Shown here in pieces: positions 33,990-45,117 of a DNA stretch of 64,000 nucleotides. Each line of letters starts with the position of its first letter. The first letter of the stretch is position 1. The stretch comes from Diphasiastrum complanatum (taxonomy: Eukaryota > Streptophyta > Lycopodiopsida > Lycopodiales > Lycopodiaceae): assembly GCA_029204225.1 (NCBI GenBank), contig CM055096.1:37715460-37779459 (forward strand), given 5' to 3'. A program made the translations under genes and the position numbers. The notes under the pieces are model-generated. The model did not search any database and was not told the DNA's origin. It saw only the letters and a list, made by a program, of their open reading frames with translations.

Positions 33990-35055
33990 ATGACACCTCA
34001 GGAGATTTATTCACTTCGGACTTTGATTAACCTTGCGTCGTACTTTGATTAGATGGTGCTGCACCTTCTGCATGAACTCAAGGCGGACAATATTAAAATC
34101 AATATTGTGTGGCAGGAAGCACTTATTTGCACCGGCCAGCCACATTGACGTAGTCCATGCTGTAAATGATTCCCATGAACCACCCATCATCGTGGCACGA
34201 TAGTACAACCTTGCTATTGGCAGCTGATTTTGGACACTGTCGGATGCCATCGGTTTATTAGGATCGAAAGCCAAAGTAGAAAAGCAATCATCCTATCACG
34301 TAGCGACCGACGCCAACATTGTCAAGATTTTTGTGAACAACATAAATTGCCTAACTGTTGGATCTAGTCAGAACATATATTCCTATTGATAAGCTTGTAA
34401 GACATGGTGGAAATCAACTAAAATTGTCGAATTGTAACGCTGGTGGATTATGGGCCAATTTGGAGTATGGGTATTGATTTTGTTCATTAGCACACCAAAA
34501 TTTTTCCATTTGTTACAACGTGGCATCAACATATAATATGGATCCACTCGTAGTTGGTAAGGGCTGGCAACATAACTTCGAGATATGCTTGTCCATTGCA
34601 GTTTTTTCATCTTGTATGGTTTGGATCACTCACGCAAGATTAGTAACTAAACTCATAATATCACCAGAATCCACAGTTGGTGCTGTAGCAACAACAACAG
34701 CAAGTAATCCTGATCCAGAAGCTTGACTTGGGTTGCCTTGAGGTTTCAGTTGTATATCTTCTTCCTCAAATACATCCTCTTCTTCATAACCATCTGGTGT
34801 AGTAGCATCAAACTGCTTTGGTGATGGAACTGCATGGGCGACCCTGATGGTATCTTGTGCTACTTCGGCTTGATCTTGTTGATCTGTCTGAAAGGATGAA
34901 TCAAAAATTGTAGAACTATCATGGAACTGTTCAGATTATTTTCCAGGGAATAGATGTATTCGATCAAATAGCTTTCATTGGTCCAATAGAACTCATCAGT
35001 GGTATCAATAAAGGGCTTGAAGATACTCTTAGCGTGCTTATGATTTGGGGAGGGC
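33990..35055 (-). pseudogene. Gy-B 3' ORF
   Basis: Minus-strand frames homologous to the extra ORF of Gy-A. The N-terminal part (from about 35050) has NHKHAKSIFKPFIDTTDEFY, parallel to SHRHAKTLIKPFVIQTAPEI of Gy-A. The C-terminal part (34274-34011) has NQLPIARLYYRATMMGGSWE and RLEFMQKVQHHLI, parallel to DQLPINRVYYRAALLGDPWT and RLNFMEDVTTYLI. In between are an acidic linker and stops. Confidence 0.65.
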
Positions 35056-35729
35056 TGTTTGTGAAAAATGCAAAAATAAGCTTGGTAGAGGCCAAAAATC
35101 TTGTATATAGACAAACACACATGTGTGGAGCCTGTTCCCATGTGTGAAATTAGTGTACTTGTCATGTACCATAATCATATATGTTGTACATATGATTTAA
35201 TTCAAGTTCTAGTGGCTAAAATGGCCAAAAACTAGTTTTCTAGATATATGACACATGACATCAATCTACATGAGCCAAATATTTTGGTTAGGTGTCATAT
35301 CCCATGTGTAGAGGACAGCTCACATGTGTGGAATAAGCTGAAGTAGACAAATTTTGACTTCTAGAAGATTTCCAAGTAGATCTCCATATAGAAGGAAAAT
35401 GGACCAAAAGTGCTCAAAATAGAAGGTTTGCATGATGAATCATCATATGACAAAGCACCTTCACAAGTGGGATCAGAGGGATGATCAGTACCATGAGCTC
35501 TCACTTATTGTATATATAGAGCCACATTTGGCCATAATCATTGTGAGACACCAATCTTGGTTTTCGAAGCAATTTTGAGTGATTCTCTCCATTTGTCTAC
35601 ATTTGTACTTACCTTCAATTAATGATTGTTCTTGTTAGGATTTTGTGTCTAGAATTGATCTAGATTGATCTTAATCTAAAATAGATTGATAGATCAAGTA
35701 ATCTGACAACCAATCCATCTTGAGGATCA
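35056..35729 (+). mobile_element. LTR V (solo), plus orientation
   Basis: About 674 bp, from TGTTTGTGAAAAATGC to TGAGGATCA, related to the reverse complement of 56122-56733. It has a clear TATA box TTGTATATATAGAG (35504-35519) and pairs of CATGTGTG palindromes. It interrupts Gy-B between RT and the 3' ORF. No target duplication was found. Confidence 0.55.
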
Positions 35730-37232
35730 GATTAGGATCCACTCTTGGTCCTTTTTGTACTTTTTGCACACTGTTTGCCAGAAGTGATTCCTATGGCTGC
35801 AAGAGCGGTTCTCATTCACGTGCACCTTGTGGGTAGCAGTCTGGTAGGTGATATAAAATTTGGACTTGCCCTCAGTCCCAGGTTCTAAAAGCCATGGTTA
35901 TAAAATCCATATTGATTCTTCAAGAAAAGGCATGCTCGTGGATCCCCGTTCTGGTGAGTAGAGGCCCAACAAAGTATAGACATTATGGACTCCGAGATCA
36001 TCCAAGTAGATTTCAAGGAATTTCTGCAAGTAGTCTTTGAAGGCAAATTGCATGACTCTTTGAAATGAACTAGGTGCATTGCAAAGTCCAATTGGCATAA
36101 CTTTAGAGACATAAGTTTTCCATTCTGTTGCAAATGTTGTTTTATGATGATCTGCAAGTGCGATCTTAACTTGGTTGTAACCACTAAATCCATCCAAAAA
36201 ATTGTATGCTTCGGCTCCAGCAAGTCGATCCAATATGCTTTTAGTAAAGGGTAATGGAAAGTGATCCTTTTTCTTCACTTTGTTCAAAGCCTTGAGATTC
36301 ATACAAATTTGCATCTTCCCATTTGTCTTAGGAACAATGACAATTGGAGAAATCCATTTCGCGTAGATAAAGTCGGCTTCAAGTAATCTTTGTAGCTTTT
36401 TCTTTATGAGATCCATAGTATTCGGATTACAATGATACAAATTTGTGACCATTGGAATTGCATCAGGCATCAGGGTATTGTATGCTCAATAAACGAGGTA
36501 GGAACTCCTTTGAGATCCTTGTACGTCCAAGAAAAACAATCTTGGTAATTGATCAATAACTTTTGTAACGCTTGAATTGCCAGTCTGTTGCAAATGTTGT
36601 TTTATGGCGATCCGCAAGTGTGATCTTAACTTGGTTGTAACCACTAAATCCATCCAAAAAAATTGTATGCTTCGGCTCCAGCAAGTCGGTCCAATATGCT
36701 TTCAGTATAGGGTATGAAAAGTGATCCTTTTTCTTCACTTTGTTCAAAGCCTTGAGATTCACACAAATTTGCATCTTCCCATTCTTCTTAGAAACAACGA
36801 CAATTGGAGAAATCCATTTTGCATGTTTGATTTTGTAAATAAAGTCGGCTTCAAGTAATCTTTGTAGCTTTTTCTGTATAAGATCCGTAATATTCAGATT
36901 ATAACGATAAAATTTTGTGACCATTGGAATTGCATCAGGCATTAGGGTATTGTATGCTCAATAACCAAAGTAGCATTTCCTTTGAGATCCTTGTACGTCC
37001 AAGCAAAACAATCTTGGTACTTGATCAATAACTTCTGGAACGCTTGAAATTGCTAGGGAGTAGGTTGTGCTCCAACTTGAACAATTTTTTTGAGTTCTCC
37101 TGGTTTAGCAAGATTCATTGGTTGTGAGTCCTGGCTGGTCCATCATAAACATCCTTCATGTCTGGCTCTTGCTCTTCTGGTTCATGATGAGCTTTTGCGA
37201 ACATAATCAAGACATCATCCAAAGTATAGTGT
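35730..37232 (-). pseudogene. Gy-B reverse transcriptase, with a 460-bp tandem duplication
   Basis: Minus-strand gypsy RT. Upstream of the domain: DCFAWTYKDLKG. The first RT copy (36942-36584) has MPDAIPMVTKFYRYN, KWISPIVVVSKKNGKMQICV NLKALNK and FLDGFSGYNQVKI. The second (36470-35898) repeats the same block and continues MPIGLCNAPSSFQRVMQFAF and EIYLDDLGVH, where the catalytic YxDD is present as YLDD. Copies are offset by 460 bp and differ by roughly a tenth. RNase H and integrase do not follow; after 35885 there is only short unassigned sequence and LTR V. Confidence 0.8.
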
Positions 37233-37514
37233 TTAAAATGCTTGGCCATATAATGCTGGACTTTTTCTGATTTTAAGTTTTGCATCTCCATCATAAGTCA
37301 AGGCATGACTAACATGTATTAGATCATCTTCAATCAAATCTAGAATTGGATCAGTTGATGTCCAAGATAAGTTCATCATATTCAATGGAAAAGTGATCAG
37401 TGTATCCAAAGTTTGATCGAGTCTGAAAATTTTGCCCAATTCGGATTGATTATCTCGTTGACACATATAGCTTGTTGTACAATCCACTGTTGCAAGAGCT
37501 TGACTCCAAATGAC
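37233..37514 (-). pseudogene. Gy-B linker fragment, second copy
   Basis: Same sequence as 230-450 (LDTLITFPLNMMNLSW, SHALTYDGDA). Here it lies upstream (minus sense) of the Gy-B RT, where the linker belongs. A deletion near 37270 joins DGDAKL to the RT region. Confidence 0.7.
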
Positions 37515-37778
37515 TGTTGGAATATCAATCCACACTCTAGAGAGAACTATCAAACAGGACAGATAGCTCAGTGGTAGAGCATCCCATCCGGTATGAGGGA
37601 GATCCTGGGTTTGAATCCTAGTCTATACATCCATATTATGATTTATGGATTTCTAACATGGTATCAGAACTACCGGATCTGTAGCAAGCTTGTATGTTGG
37701 CGCCCTTCCAAAAGAGAAGCTTCTCTGCTTTTTGTTGTAAAATTTCAGCATCCTGCTGATCTTTTCAAGCGAAGTTTG
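37515..37778 (+). mobile_element. TRIM-like element, copy 2
   Basis: Best-preserved copy. The 144-bp LTR runs from TGTTGGAATATC (37515) to TTTCTAACA (37658). Initiator-Met primer-binding site TGGTATCAGAAC follows (37659-37670), then 108 bp internal sequence to GTTTG (37774-37778), where Gy-A copy 2 inserted. No ORF. The internal part holds the near-palindrome CAGCATCCTGCTG (37746-37758). Confidence 0.55.
37557..37628 (+). tRNA. tRNA-like sequence inside the TRIM LTR, copy 2 (probably non-functional)
   Basis: A-box TAGCTCAGTGG (37564-37574) in an intact D arm GCTC-AGTGGTA-GAGC. B-box-like GGTTTGAATCC in a five-pair T arm CTGGG/CCTAG. The acceptor stem GGACAGA/TCTATAC has two mismatches. The anticodon arm is poor (CCC/GGG only, and the base before the putative anticodon is C, not T). 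Amino-acid identity cannot be assigned. Confidence 0.5.
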
Positions 37779-38966
37779 TGTAGGGTCGAAGATCTTGCGT
37801 AGTATAGCCCTCCTGTCTGTCAACAAGGGTTAGATCACTGGATAGGTACCTAACTATGCATAGATGCTATTTCTAGTTAGTTTCCTACTTTCTCCCTTAA
37901 CTCTATTCACCACTAACACTACTCTCCCTTAACTCTACTCCTCTACACTAACATTCTTAATGGTTTTGGGTGAAGGGAAGGGGTAGAAAAGAAGAGGAAG
38001 AGAGAAGAGAAGAGAGAAAGAGAGAGAGAGAAATGAGATGGAGGTTAGCTCAAATGCTCAATGTCATTGCTTATGGAGAAACCTTAACTAATCACAAACA
38101 AAAAGCATGGAAGAAATGAAAATAACAAGCAATCCCAACAATAGCATAAGCAAGAGTGATTAGCAAATGAGGATGCTTGAGCTCTCAACCTCCTCTCTAT
38201 TAAGCATGCAAATAGTGTACAAACGGTGCCTTTTTATAAAATGGGAAAGGCCCTTGCCCCTCAATCATTAGAGTTTTGAGCTCCAAAAAAGACCCTTTAA
38301 GAATCCGTGCAAGATGTAGTTTATATTATTAAATTATTATAGGACTAATACATTGGACTTGCCATAACTTTTTAATCGTAGCATAAAAGTATTTCAACTA
38401 ACATATCATTGGAAATCCCTTGTCGAGTGCTTTCCAATGCACCAAACTCCGCTAAATTTGGACTTACCACTAAAAAGTTATGCCAGTTTTAGTGCGGAAT
38501 GAAAATGTGGACTCAAAAAGTTATGTTACATAGATTTCAAATTTGAGTGTTTTGATTGGTCCATGTTAAGAAAAAACTGAAAAAAAATATAAAAAGATTC
38601 TTTACAAAGGGTTTTTTTTGGATTTAGAACTCCTCTAATGCCTATTGGCTAATAATCACATTGATCCTATCCATTCATATTGGACCCAACTTGATCCAAG
38701 GGTCCATAAAAAGTACATTAAACTTTACAAGATTCATGTGAGTCCCCATTTGGACCCAACTCTAAAAAGTGATCTCTAAGTTTAAAAATGACTTTGGGCC
38801 TCTAGTTTTATTTTAATTCCAAGGCCCAAGTCAATTTTATTCTATTTACACTTAAGCTTGCGTGCTCATTGGGCCATGGGCTTACGGGCGCATGATGCCA
38901 TGCCCTCGCAACACATTTTATTGGACGATTTTATTTATTTACACTTTGTTGGGAATATCCCCAATA
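37779..38966 (-). mobile_element. Gy-A 3' LTR of copy 2, with an insertion
   Basis: LTR from TATTGGGGA (38966, minus start) to CCCTACA (37779). Without the 375-bp insertion at 38266-38640 it is 813 bp. It is flanked on its outer side by GTTTG (37774-37778), identical to the base run after the 5' LTR (49680-49684). Confidence 0.85.
38266..38640. mobile_element. MITE-like insertion with terminal inverted repeats
   Basis: Present in this LTR only. It begins CATTAGAGTTTTGAGCTCC and continues AAAAAAGACCCTTTAAGAATCC. Its end read in reverse is CATTAGAGGAGTTCTAAATC followed by CAAAAAAAACCCTTTGTAAAGAATC. The imperfect inverted ends are thus about 40 bp. AT-rich, no ORF. No clear target-site duplication. 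Confidence 0.55.
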
Positions 38967-41734
38967 GGACCCACGGCCTGAAGTAGTGCCGGTCCCTCGG
39001 CTTTCTGCCAGTTTAGTAAAGAGTTTTCTTCACCCACCTTCACTGGATCAGGTAGGTCGTGACGTCCTCCATAAAGTTGAGGCGGTCCAATTTCTTCAAG
39101 TGCTTGGGCATGTGAAGGGACTTGTGGACTCCTCTCAGCCAATCTTGGTCGACCCATGCTTGGAATCTGTGTGTCCATGGATCGCCCAGAAGTGCAGCTC
39201 GGTAATACACACGATTGATTGGCAGCTGATCTTCGACTTTGTATGAAGGTAGCGCCTTATTAATGTCAAAGAATATGGGGGGGGGAAATTGTCTCATTTA
39301 GTTTCGATCCTCATTAGATGCTCTAAGTCCCGGACGTAAGTGGCTGCCGTGCAGACTGTTGGATCAGGGTAGTTGACATAGTGATTCACGAATGTGGTGA
39401 GAGCCCTTCTGGCATCCACATCTATAGTCCAACCGTACTCTGAATGAATGATCGGCCAATTGAAGTCTTGAATTGTGAGTTTGTCTAGAGGGGTGCCGCA
39501 TTCCGCCCATTTGGATCGTCATGTACATGGTAGGAAGTGCGCGTTCACCTGTAAGCGGACTCGTCACGTAGGCCCTGATGGCCGTAGGGTCTCTTTCGAA
39601 CAATTGTTCACACCACTTTGGTTGTGGTTAGAGGGCGATTAATGCTTGCAATTTTTTGCCCTTTATTGTTTGAGCTAAAAACAATATCTGCCAGCCGTCT
39701 CTTGATGACTCGTGGGGATACTTTGATAGGAATTCGTTTATTTTCTCCTCCACGGACTTTGGTCTTTGGAAGGCCTGGCTGATGTGGCTTGGCTTTGTTT
39801 GGTATCTGCGCCTTGGCCCTGGTCTCACGTCTCAGCAGCCGTATCCGTTTGTCATTGGTCTTGGCCTTCGGACCCTTGATCTTGGTTATATCCCCTTGCT
39901 ACCTGCTGGCTTTGGTCTTGGCTTGTACCGGCCTGTGCAGAGTCAGAAATAGGTGGTGGTGAAACTACCCAGGGGGTGAGCTGGGCCTTCATTTCCATGA
40001 ATTTTTGACAAGCCTTGAGGGCTTGCTTGGCCTGGGCGAGCTCGTGAGTTGCGCTTGTCTGATATTTAATGAACTCTGCCTAGTAGCTATTTAAGGTTTG
40101 GCTATAAACCTGCACCTGACGTCGAAGAAGATTCATTTCTGATTGAGATAGTGGCCTTGAGGTTGGTGCAGGTTGAGCTAACCAAACGAGCTTTTCATCT
40201 TGTAGGGCTTTGACCTCCGTCTCCAAGCGCGTATTCTCTACTCCCAAAAGGTTTAGTTGCGTGTGGATGGGAGCAAGCCATTGGGACGCTTCGGATTGAA
40301 GCTCTCGCACCTTCGTGGAGGCCTCTATCAGCGCTTTGGAGAGGCTTTGGATATAATTATTGAGGCCCTCCTCCTTCTGTTGCAGCTTGGTGATCTCCTG
40401 GTGCCCTATTTGTTCATGTTGCTGAGCCAAAATTAGCTCGTGCTACAGCTTGGTGAGTTCTTCTCGCAGCTGTGTGTTGCTTGTTAGCAGGTGTAATACC
40501 CTTCTTTCCAAGATAGCTTTGGCCGCTACCGCATCCAAGATGTATTTGCCCAGAGTCTGGTATGTCGTCGTTAAGTTTGTGGGAGCAGCCAATATGGTGG
40601 CATTGATAGGGGCTTGTGTTGTAGCGGCCCCGACGACTTATGGAGTTCCGTCGTCATCATCTTCTATCAGGTTATCGTTGGACCTGATGCCATCTGGGAT
40701 GGTGGGACCAGTCCGATCTGGCGATGGTACGAAAGCTGTTTGGACAAATGCGTCATCAGGCAATGGTTGGTTGCCCTCGGCAACCTTTGTTCGCAAAGCA
40801 GGTGGGGTTTGAGAAGCAACTGTGAAAACGGGGGTGAGGACGGCTTGTCCAAACGAGAGAATGGGAGGAATAGAGAGGAACTGAAGGGTGGTGTGGAGTA
40901 TGGGAGAAGGCAAAGATGGGGGTGAAAAATTGATGACTTGCATCCACGCCAGACTGTCGGGAAACAATTGAGAATCAGAAGGATTGAATGAAATGGAAGC
41001 AACAGTGGTGGTAGTAGTAATCGAGGATGCGATGGTGATGGACGAAGTAGTGGATAATGGAACAAAGATAGGAGACGAAGTTACACAACATGGGGTCTGC
41101 TGTGATACGCTCACGGATGTTGGGTTTGATGGAGCTGATCAGTTCACGAATAAGAAAGCTATGCCAGTCGTATGGCACAATTGAGGGCCATGGAATTCCA
41201 GAAAGGATGCCACTATCTGATTCAGCAGCTTAGACTGGATTCTGTCCTTGCAAAATGTTGAGATAACCAAAAAGTTATTCAACTGATGCGTAGCTGTCTT
41301 AATGACGGGTTCCATGATAACATCTATCAGGTAACCATTGTTAGTCTGGATTGGAATTTCTGGTGCAGTTTGGATGACGAAAGGTTTGATCAGAGTTTTG
41401 GCGTGGCGATGGGAGATGGGCAAATGATCACCGGACATAATGCCAATGGTGACCATCGAGTCTGCGTTAATCCTGACCTTGTACGTGGTACCTTGGTACA
41501 GGAAGTGGAAACGTGTCTTTTGCTCATCCTAGGTGGCGTAAGCATGAGGGGCGAGGCCCATGTTAATCTCAGAATGAAAAAGCATCGCTTAATTGCCTCT
41601 AGAAGTGGGTCAGCTGTCTGTAGCCATGGTTGGATTAGAGCGTTAAAGGGTAAGGGCCAAATCTGTGTGGCCTTGGGGATTTCACGTTGGATCACCTGTT
41701 TGGTCCCAGAGTCTTCAGAGGGTGAGGAGGCCAT
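38967..41734 (-). pseudogene. Gy-A 3' ORF, copy 2, frameshifted
   Basis: Read on the minus strand from ATG at 41734: MASSPSEDSGTKQVIQREIP, then KATQIWPLPFNALIQPWLQT. A frame change leads to ISHRHAKTLIKPFVIQTAPE (41456-41139). Then come a Ser/Thr/Pro-rich linker (41114-40638), a coiled coil (40430-40080, KLQQKEEGLNNYIQSLSKAL), and C-terminal parts at 39828-39628 (RPKSVEEKINEFLSKYP), 39603-39364 and 39297-39040 (WVDQDWLRGVHKSLHMPK). An intact form would be about 800-900 residues. Its position between integrase and 3' LTR is that of env-like or extra ORFs in Athila/Tat elements. I see no membrane segment; the coiled coil suggests self-association. Function unknown. Confidence 0.7.
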
Positions 41735-41984
41735 GTTAGCAGTGATAATAAAAGGACGAAAAAGTAGAAAAAATGGTGAAAAGAGTAAAAAGGTGTGGAA
41801 ACGACAGAAAACTGTGAATAACAAGTGTTGGATGACAAAAGTCTAGTTCAGAGCGCAGATCGGTGTTCAGTATGAGCAGATGATAGTTGGTAGGAAGTTT
41901 GGTTGCAAATGGAGAACTTGGTAGTTTTAGTGTGAAGTTTGGCAGAGCTTCGCTAGCAAAGGTGACAAATGACTCAAATTCAGC

Positions 41985-41998
41985 CCTTATATAGCGGA
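41985..41998 (-). promoter_or_regulatory. TATA box upstream of the Gy-A 3' ORF
   Basis: GCTATATAAGGGC on the minus strand, about 255 bp before the ATG at 41734. The stretch between is T/C-rich like a leader. It suggests a separate transcript for the 3' ORF. Confidence 0.4.
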
Positions 41999-42999
41999 AT
42001 TTAGAGTGCGTATTAGGTGAAATCCACTTTCCCTTGCTCAGTTTCACCCAAATTTTGGCAGACACCTTCTTCACAAAATTCTAAGACCTCAGAGAAGTCT
42101 GCAAGAGTTCAGAAGGTGATTTGATTGCTATGCAAATGTTCTGCCAGGGTTCAGACTATTTGTGAGGGTTCAACTCTTGTAGGAAGTGATCTCTCACACA
42201 ACTTGCTTCTATGATCGGATTTTCAAAATCAGACCATGTAGACAGGCTAATTTCACTGCTTTGATTCCATTTAGGCACCTTGCGATGGTTGGTAAGATGA
42301 TCTTGATGCTCTGCGATGGTTCTAAAAATTAAGCTTCTAGGAACCCTCGCACACACTCAAAAATGATGATTCCTCCATCAGGAACTCTCGTAGAGATTTT
42401 CATGGATGCATCTGGATCAGATCTGGTGACTGTCTAACTTTCAAGAGCTATCTCCTAGGGGATCTCCAAAAATCATGAAAAAACTACTCTTTTAGAGTGT
42501 TTTTTGATGAGATCTCGAGATTTTCTGATTTTTAACTTTTGTAAACTGGTAATCAGCTTCATCCAGGCTTGATCTGACTGTTGATAGTTCTCTGGAAGTT
42601 TTGATGGATAGTTGTAATAGATCCATCAATCTTTGGTGAATTTTGCCCTTTAATTTGCCATAGTTACTAAGATCGAGGTCTCTGATCTGCAAATTTAGAG
42701 GACTTATTGGCTTAATCTGATGATTTGCTTTTTTTTTTATCCCATCTGGATCTGGATCCTTCTTGGATTCTGTTAGATTTTTCCGATCTTACCAGATCTG
42801 GCCGAATCTTGATGGATCTAGCTTGATTTAGCTTGATCTTCCTAGATCTAGTGGTGATGGTTTAGCAAATTAGCTTTTTGTAATGTGCTCTCACCAATCT
42901 GGATCTATCTCACTGTGGTGGCCAGTACTTGTGCAACCGGCTACCGTTGATGGGTGTATCAAATGGTTTCCCATCTAGCTTTTCCAAATTCACGGCTTC
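41999..42999. other. Non-coding spacer between integrase and 3' ORF of Gy-A
   Basis: About 1 kb without a supportable frame. 42720-42860 is dense in GATCT/AGATC, and 42150-42400 holds several CTCTCGYA/GCGAGG-like motifs also found in the 5' leader (47960-48560). Confidence 0.45.
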
Positions 43000-43951
43000 A
43001 TGATTAAGAATTTCCTTGATCTGATAAGGACCTTTGCATGTGAATTTTAACTTTGATCGCCTTGGTTTTATACATCAGGACCAGATCTCCAGAACGAAGA
43101 TCCTTCTTTTGTAACCTGTGATCATGCCATGCCTTGTGTCTTTTCTTTTTAGCTGCCAATGCATACACAGCTAGTAAGCGTGTTTCACAGAGTTTATGCA
43201 GAGCTTCGTGGCGTAGTTGTAGAGATTTGGACTCATTAAGATGTTGCGTGGTAGCAATCCTTAATAAAGGAACTAGAAACTCTACTGGCATTACAGCATC
43301 CTGACCATATACCAATTGGAAGGGTGTTTGATCAGTGCTTCCTTTATATGCTGTTCTGAATGCCCACAGAGCAGCATGCAACTTATGTTCCCAATCTGAT
43401 CTGCTAGCTTCAACAGTTTTCGTGACCACGCTACATAGGATCTTATTGGATGATTCTGCTTGCCCATTACCACGAGGATAATAAGGCATACTGGTTCTGT
43501 GGATCACGAATAAATGCTCCAACAAGACCTTGATGGTCTCATTGATGAAATGGCTTCCACGATCGCTGACTAGCTCCATTGAGCATACAAAGCGCACAAT
43601 GACATTTTCATAAAGGAACTTGGCAGTGGTCCTAGCATCAACTACTCTTATTGCCTTGGCTTCGACCCACTTGGTGAGGTAGTCTGTGGCTACGATTATG
43701 TATTGAGCCTAGGAACTCCTTGCTGCAGGGTGAATTGGACCGATGTAATCCACTTCCCACTTTTTGAATGGTGCTTGGGCTAAGACCAGATGCAGTAGGT
43801 CATAATTCAATCTCGTTGGTCTCCTTGCCCTTTGGCACACATCACACTTTTTCATGTATTCCTCCGTATTCTTATGAATCGTTGGCCACCAACATCCTGA
43901 TTGTAGGATCTTGCGAACTATAATGTCGGATGCAAAATGGCCTCCACCCAT
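42905..43951 (-). pseudogene. Gy-A integrase, copy 2
   Basis: Minus-strand gypsy integrase. The zinc-binding part GHFASDIIVRKILQSGCWWP ends with CDVCQRARR. The core has KWEVDYIGPI (Asp), a stop at about 43709, then ATDYLTKWVEAKAI, LVSDRGSHFINETIK (Asp) and YYPRGNGQAESSNKIL (Glu), so all three catalytic acids are visible. The C-terminal GPY-type part KGPYQIKEILNHEAVNLEKL ends NGSRLHKYW at about 42915. No chromodomain follows, arguing against a chromovirus. Confidence 0.85.
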
Positions 43952-44086
43952 GCCTTCATTTGAAAGTGAAATGATCTGGGTGGCCTCATGAGGAAGAATA
44001 CACTACCGAAGAATTCCGTCTGGTCCTCTTTGATACAACTGGTTGGCAATCAACTTATAAGGTCTAGCCTTCAAGATCCATTTCTG

Positions 44087-45117
44087 CTATTTTGCCTTTG
44101 GTAGTAATTTGTTTGGTTGGCCCCGCATTAGATATTCAACAATGTCGACAGTCCATTCGGGTACTGTGTCCACGTAAAATAAGGCAGCATCTGCCAGCTC
44201 ATCGTCGGGTTGGGTTGCAATCTCCTTCCCCTTGATTCGTGACACATGATTAGCCATGTAGTGTTGTTTTCCCTTGTGAACTACTATCCGAAAATCAAAT
44301 TCCAACAACAGAAGTAGCCATCTGGTGATTTTTTCGGTGTTGCAAGTTTCATTAACGAGATACAGCAACGGTTGATGGTCCATATATAAAGCAAAATGTG
44401 TGGCCATCAGGTAGTGAAGAAATTTCTTAGCTGCATAGATCATTTTTAGTGCTTCTCGTTCTGTGGTCGAATAATTCATTTTGGTATCACAGAATTGTGG
44501 GCTTGCAAATCAGATTGGAAATTTTTTTTTGTGTTCAACTTTTGGGTTAAGACTGCTCCAACTGCATACTTTGATGCGTCCGTATGCACGTGAAATCAAT
44601 AGACCAATTGGGTGGCCGTAAGATTGGTGCTAAAACCAATGCATCCTTAAGCTTCTGGAAGGCCTTTAGGGCTTTCTTGTTCCAATGTGGATCCGTGGTG
44701 AGTTTGTAGATTGGTCGGGCTAACTCCGCAAAAACAAGAATGAAGATCCTATAATAGTTAGCATGACCCATGAAGATGTAGACTTCGTGGATCGTTCCCA
44801 GTGGTGGTAGATCAACAATGATCCTGATCTTTGATAGATCTATGGAGATCCTGTGTCTTACTATATAGCCGAGAATCAGGCCATGTCACCCAAAATTAAC
44901 ATTTTTCTGGATTCGAGGAGATCTGGTAGTCGCGGCATTTCTGTAACACTTTCTCCAAATTGGATAAGTGTTCTGAGTCTGGTCCATGCATACACAGATT
45001 GTCCAAGAAAATTTCCAGAAATTTTTGTAGATAATCTTTGAATGCCGCCTACATGACTCGCTGGAAGGTGCTTGGGGCATTGCAAAGTCTGAATGGCGTT
45101 ACTCTTTCTTGGTTTCG
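44087..45117 (-). pseudogene. Gy-A reverse transcriptase (C-terminal half) and RNase H, copy 2
   Basis: The RT starts abruptly at 45117 inside the domain (FRLCNAPSTFQRVM). Fingers and most of the palm are missing, and the YxDD position reads FLDN. MGHANYYRIFILVFAELARP and IYKLTTDPHW follow (44771-44547). RNase H (44479-44087) has STTEREALKMIYAAKKFLHY, ALYMDHQPLLYLVN and GKQHYMANHVSRI. In the window only Gy-B retains the RT part missing here. Confidence 0.8.

Noticed and set aside
37557-37628. Annotation as a functional tRNA gene
   Set aside because: Acceptor mismatches, a poor anticodon arm and C in place of the invariant T before the anticodon argue against function.
39277-39285. Run of nine G
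   Set aside because: Copy 1 has GGAAGAGAG at the same place; probably a local mutation or sequencing artefact.
38967-41734. Calling the Gy-A 3' ORF an envelope gene
   Set aside because: No signal peptide, transmembrane segment or Cys pattern is visible; only coiled coil and linker.
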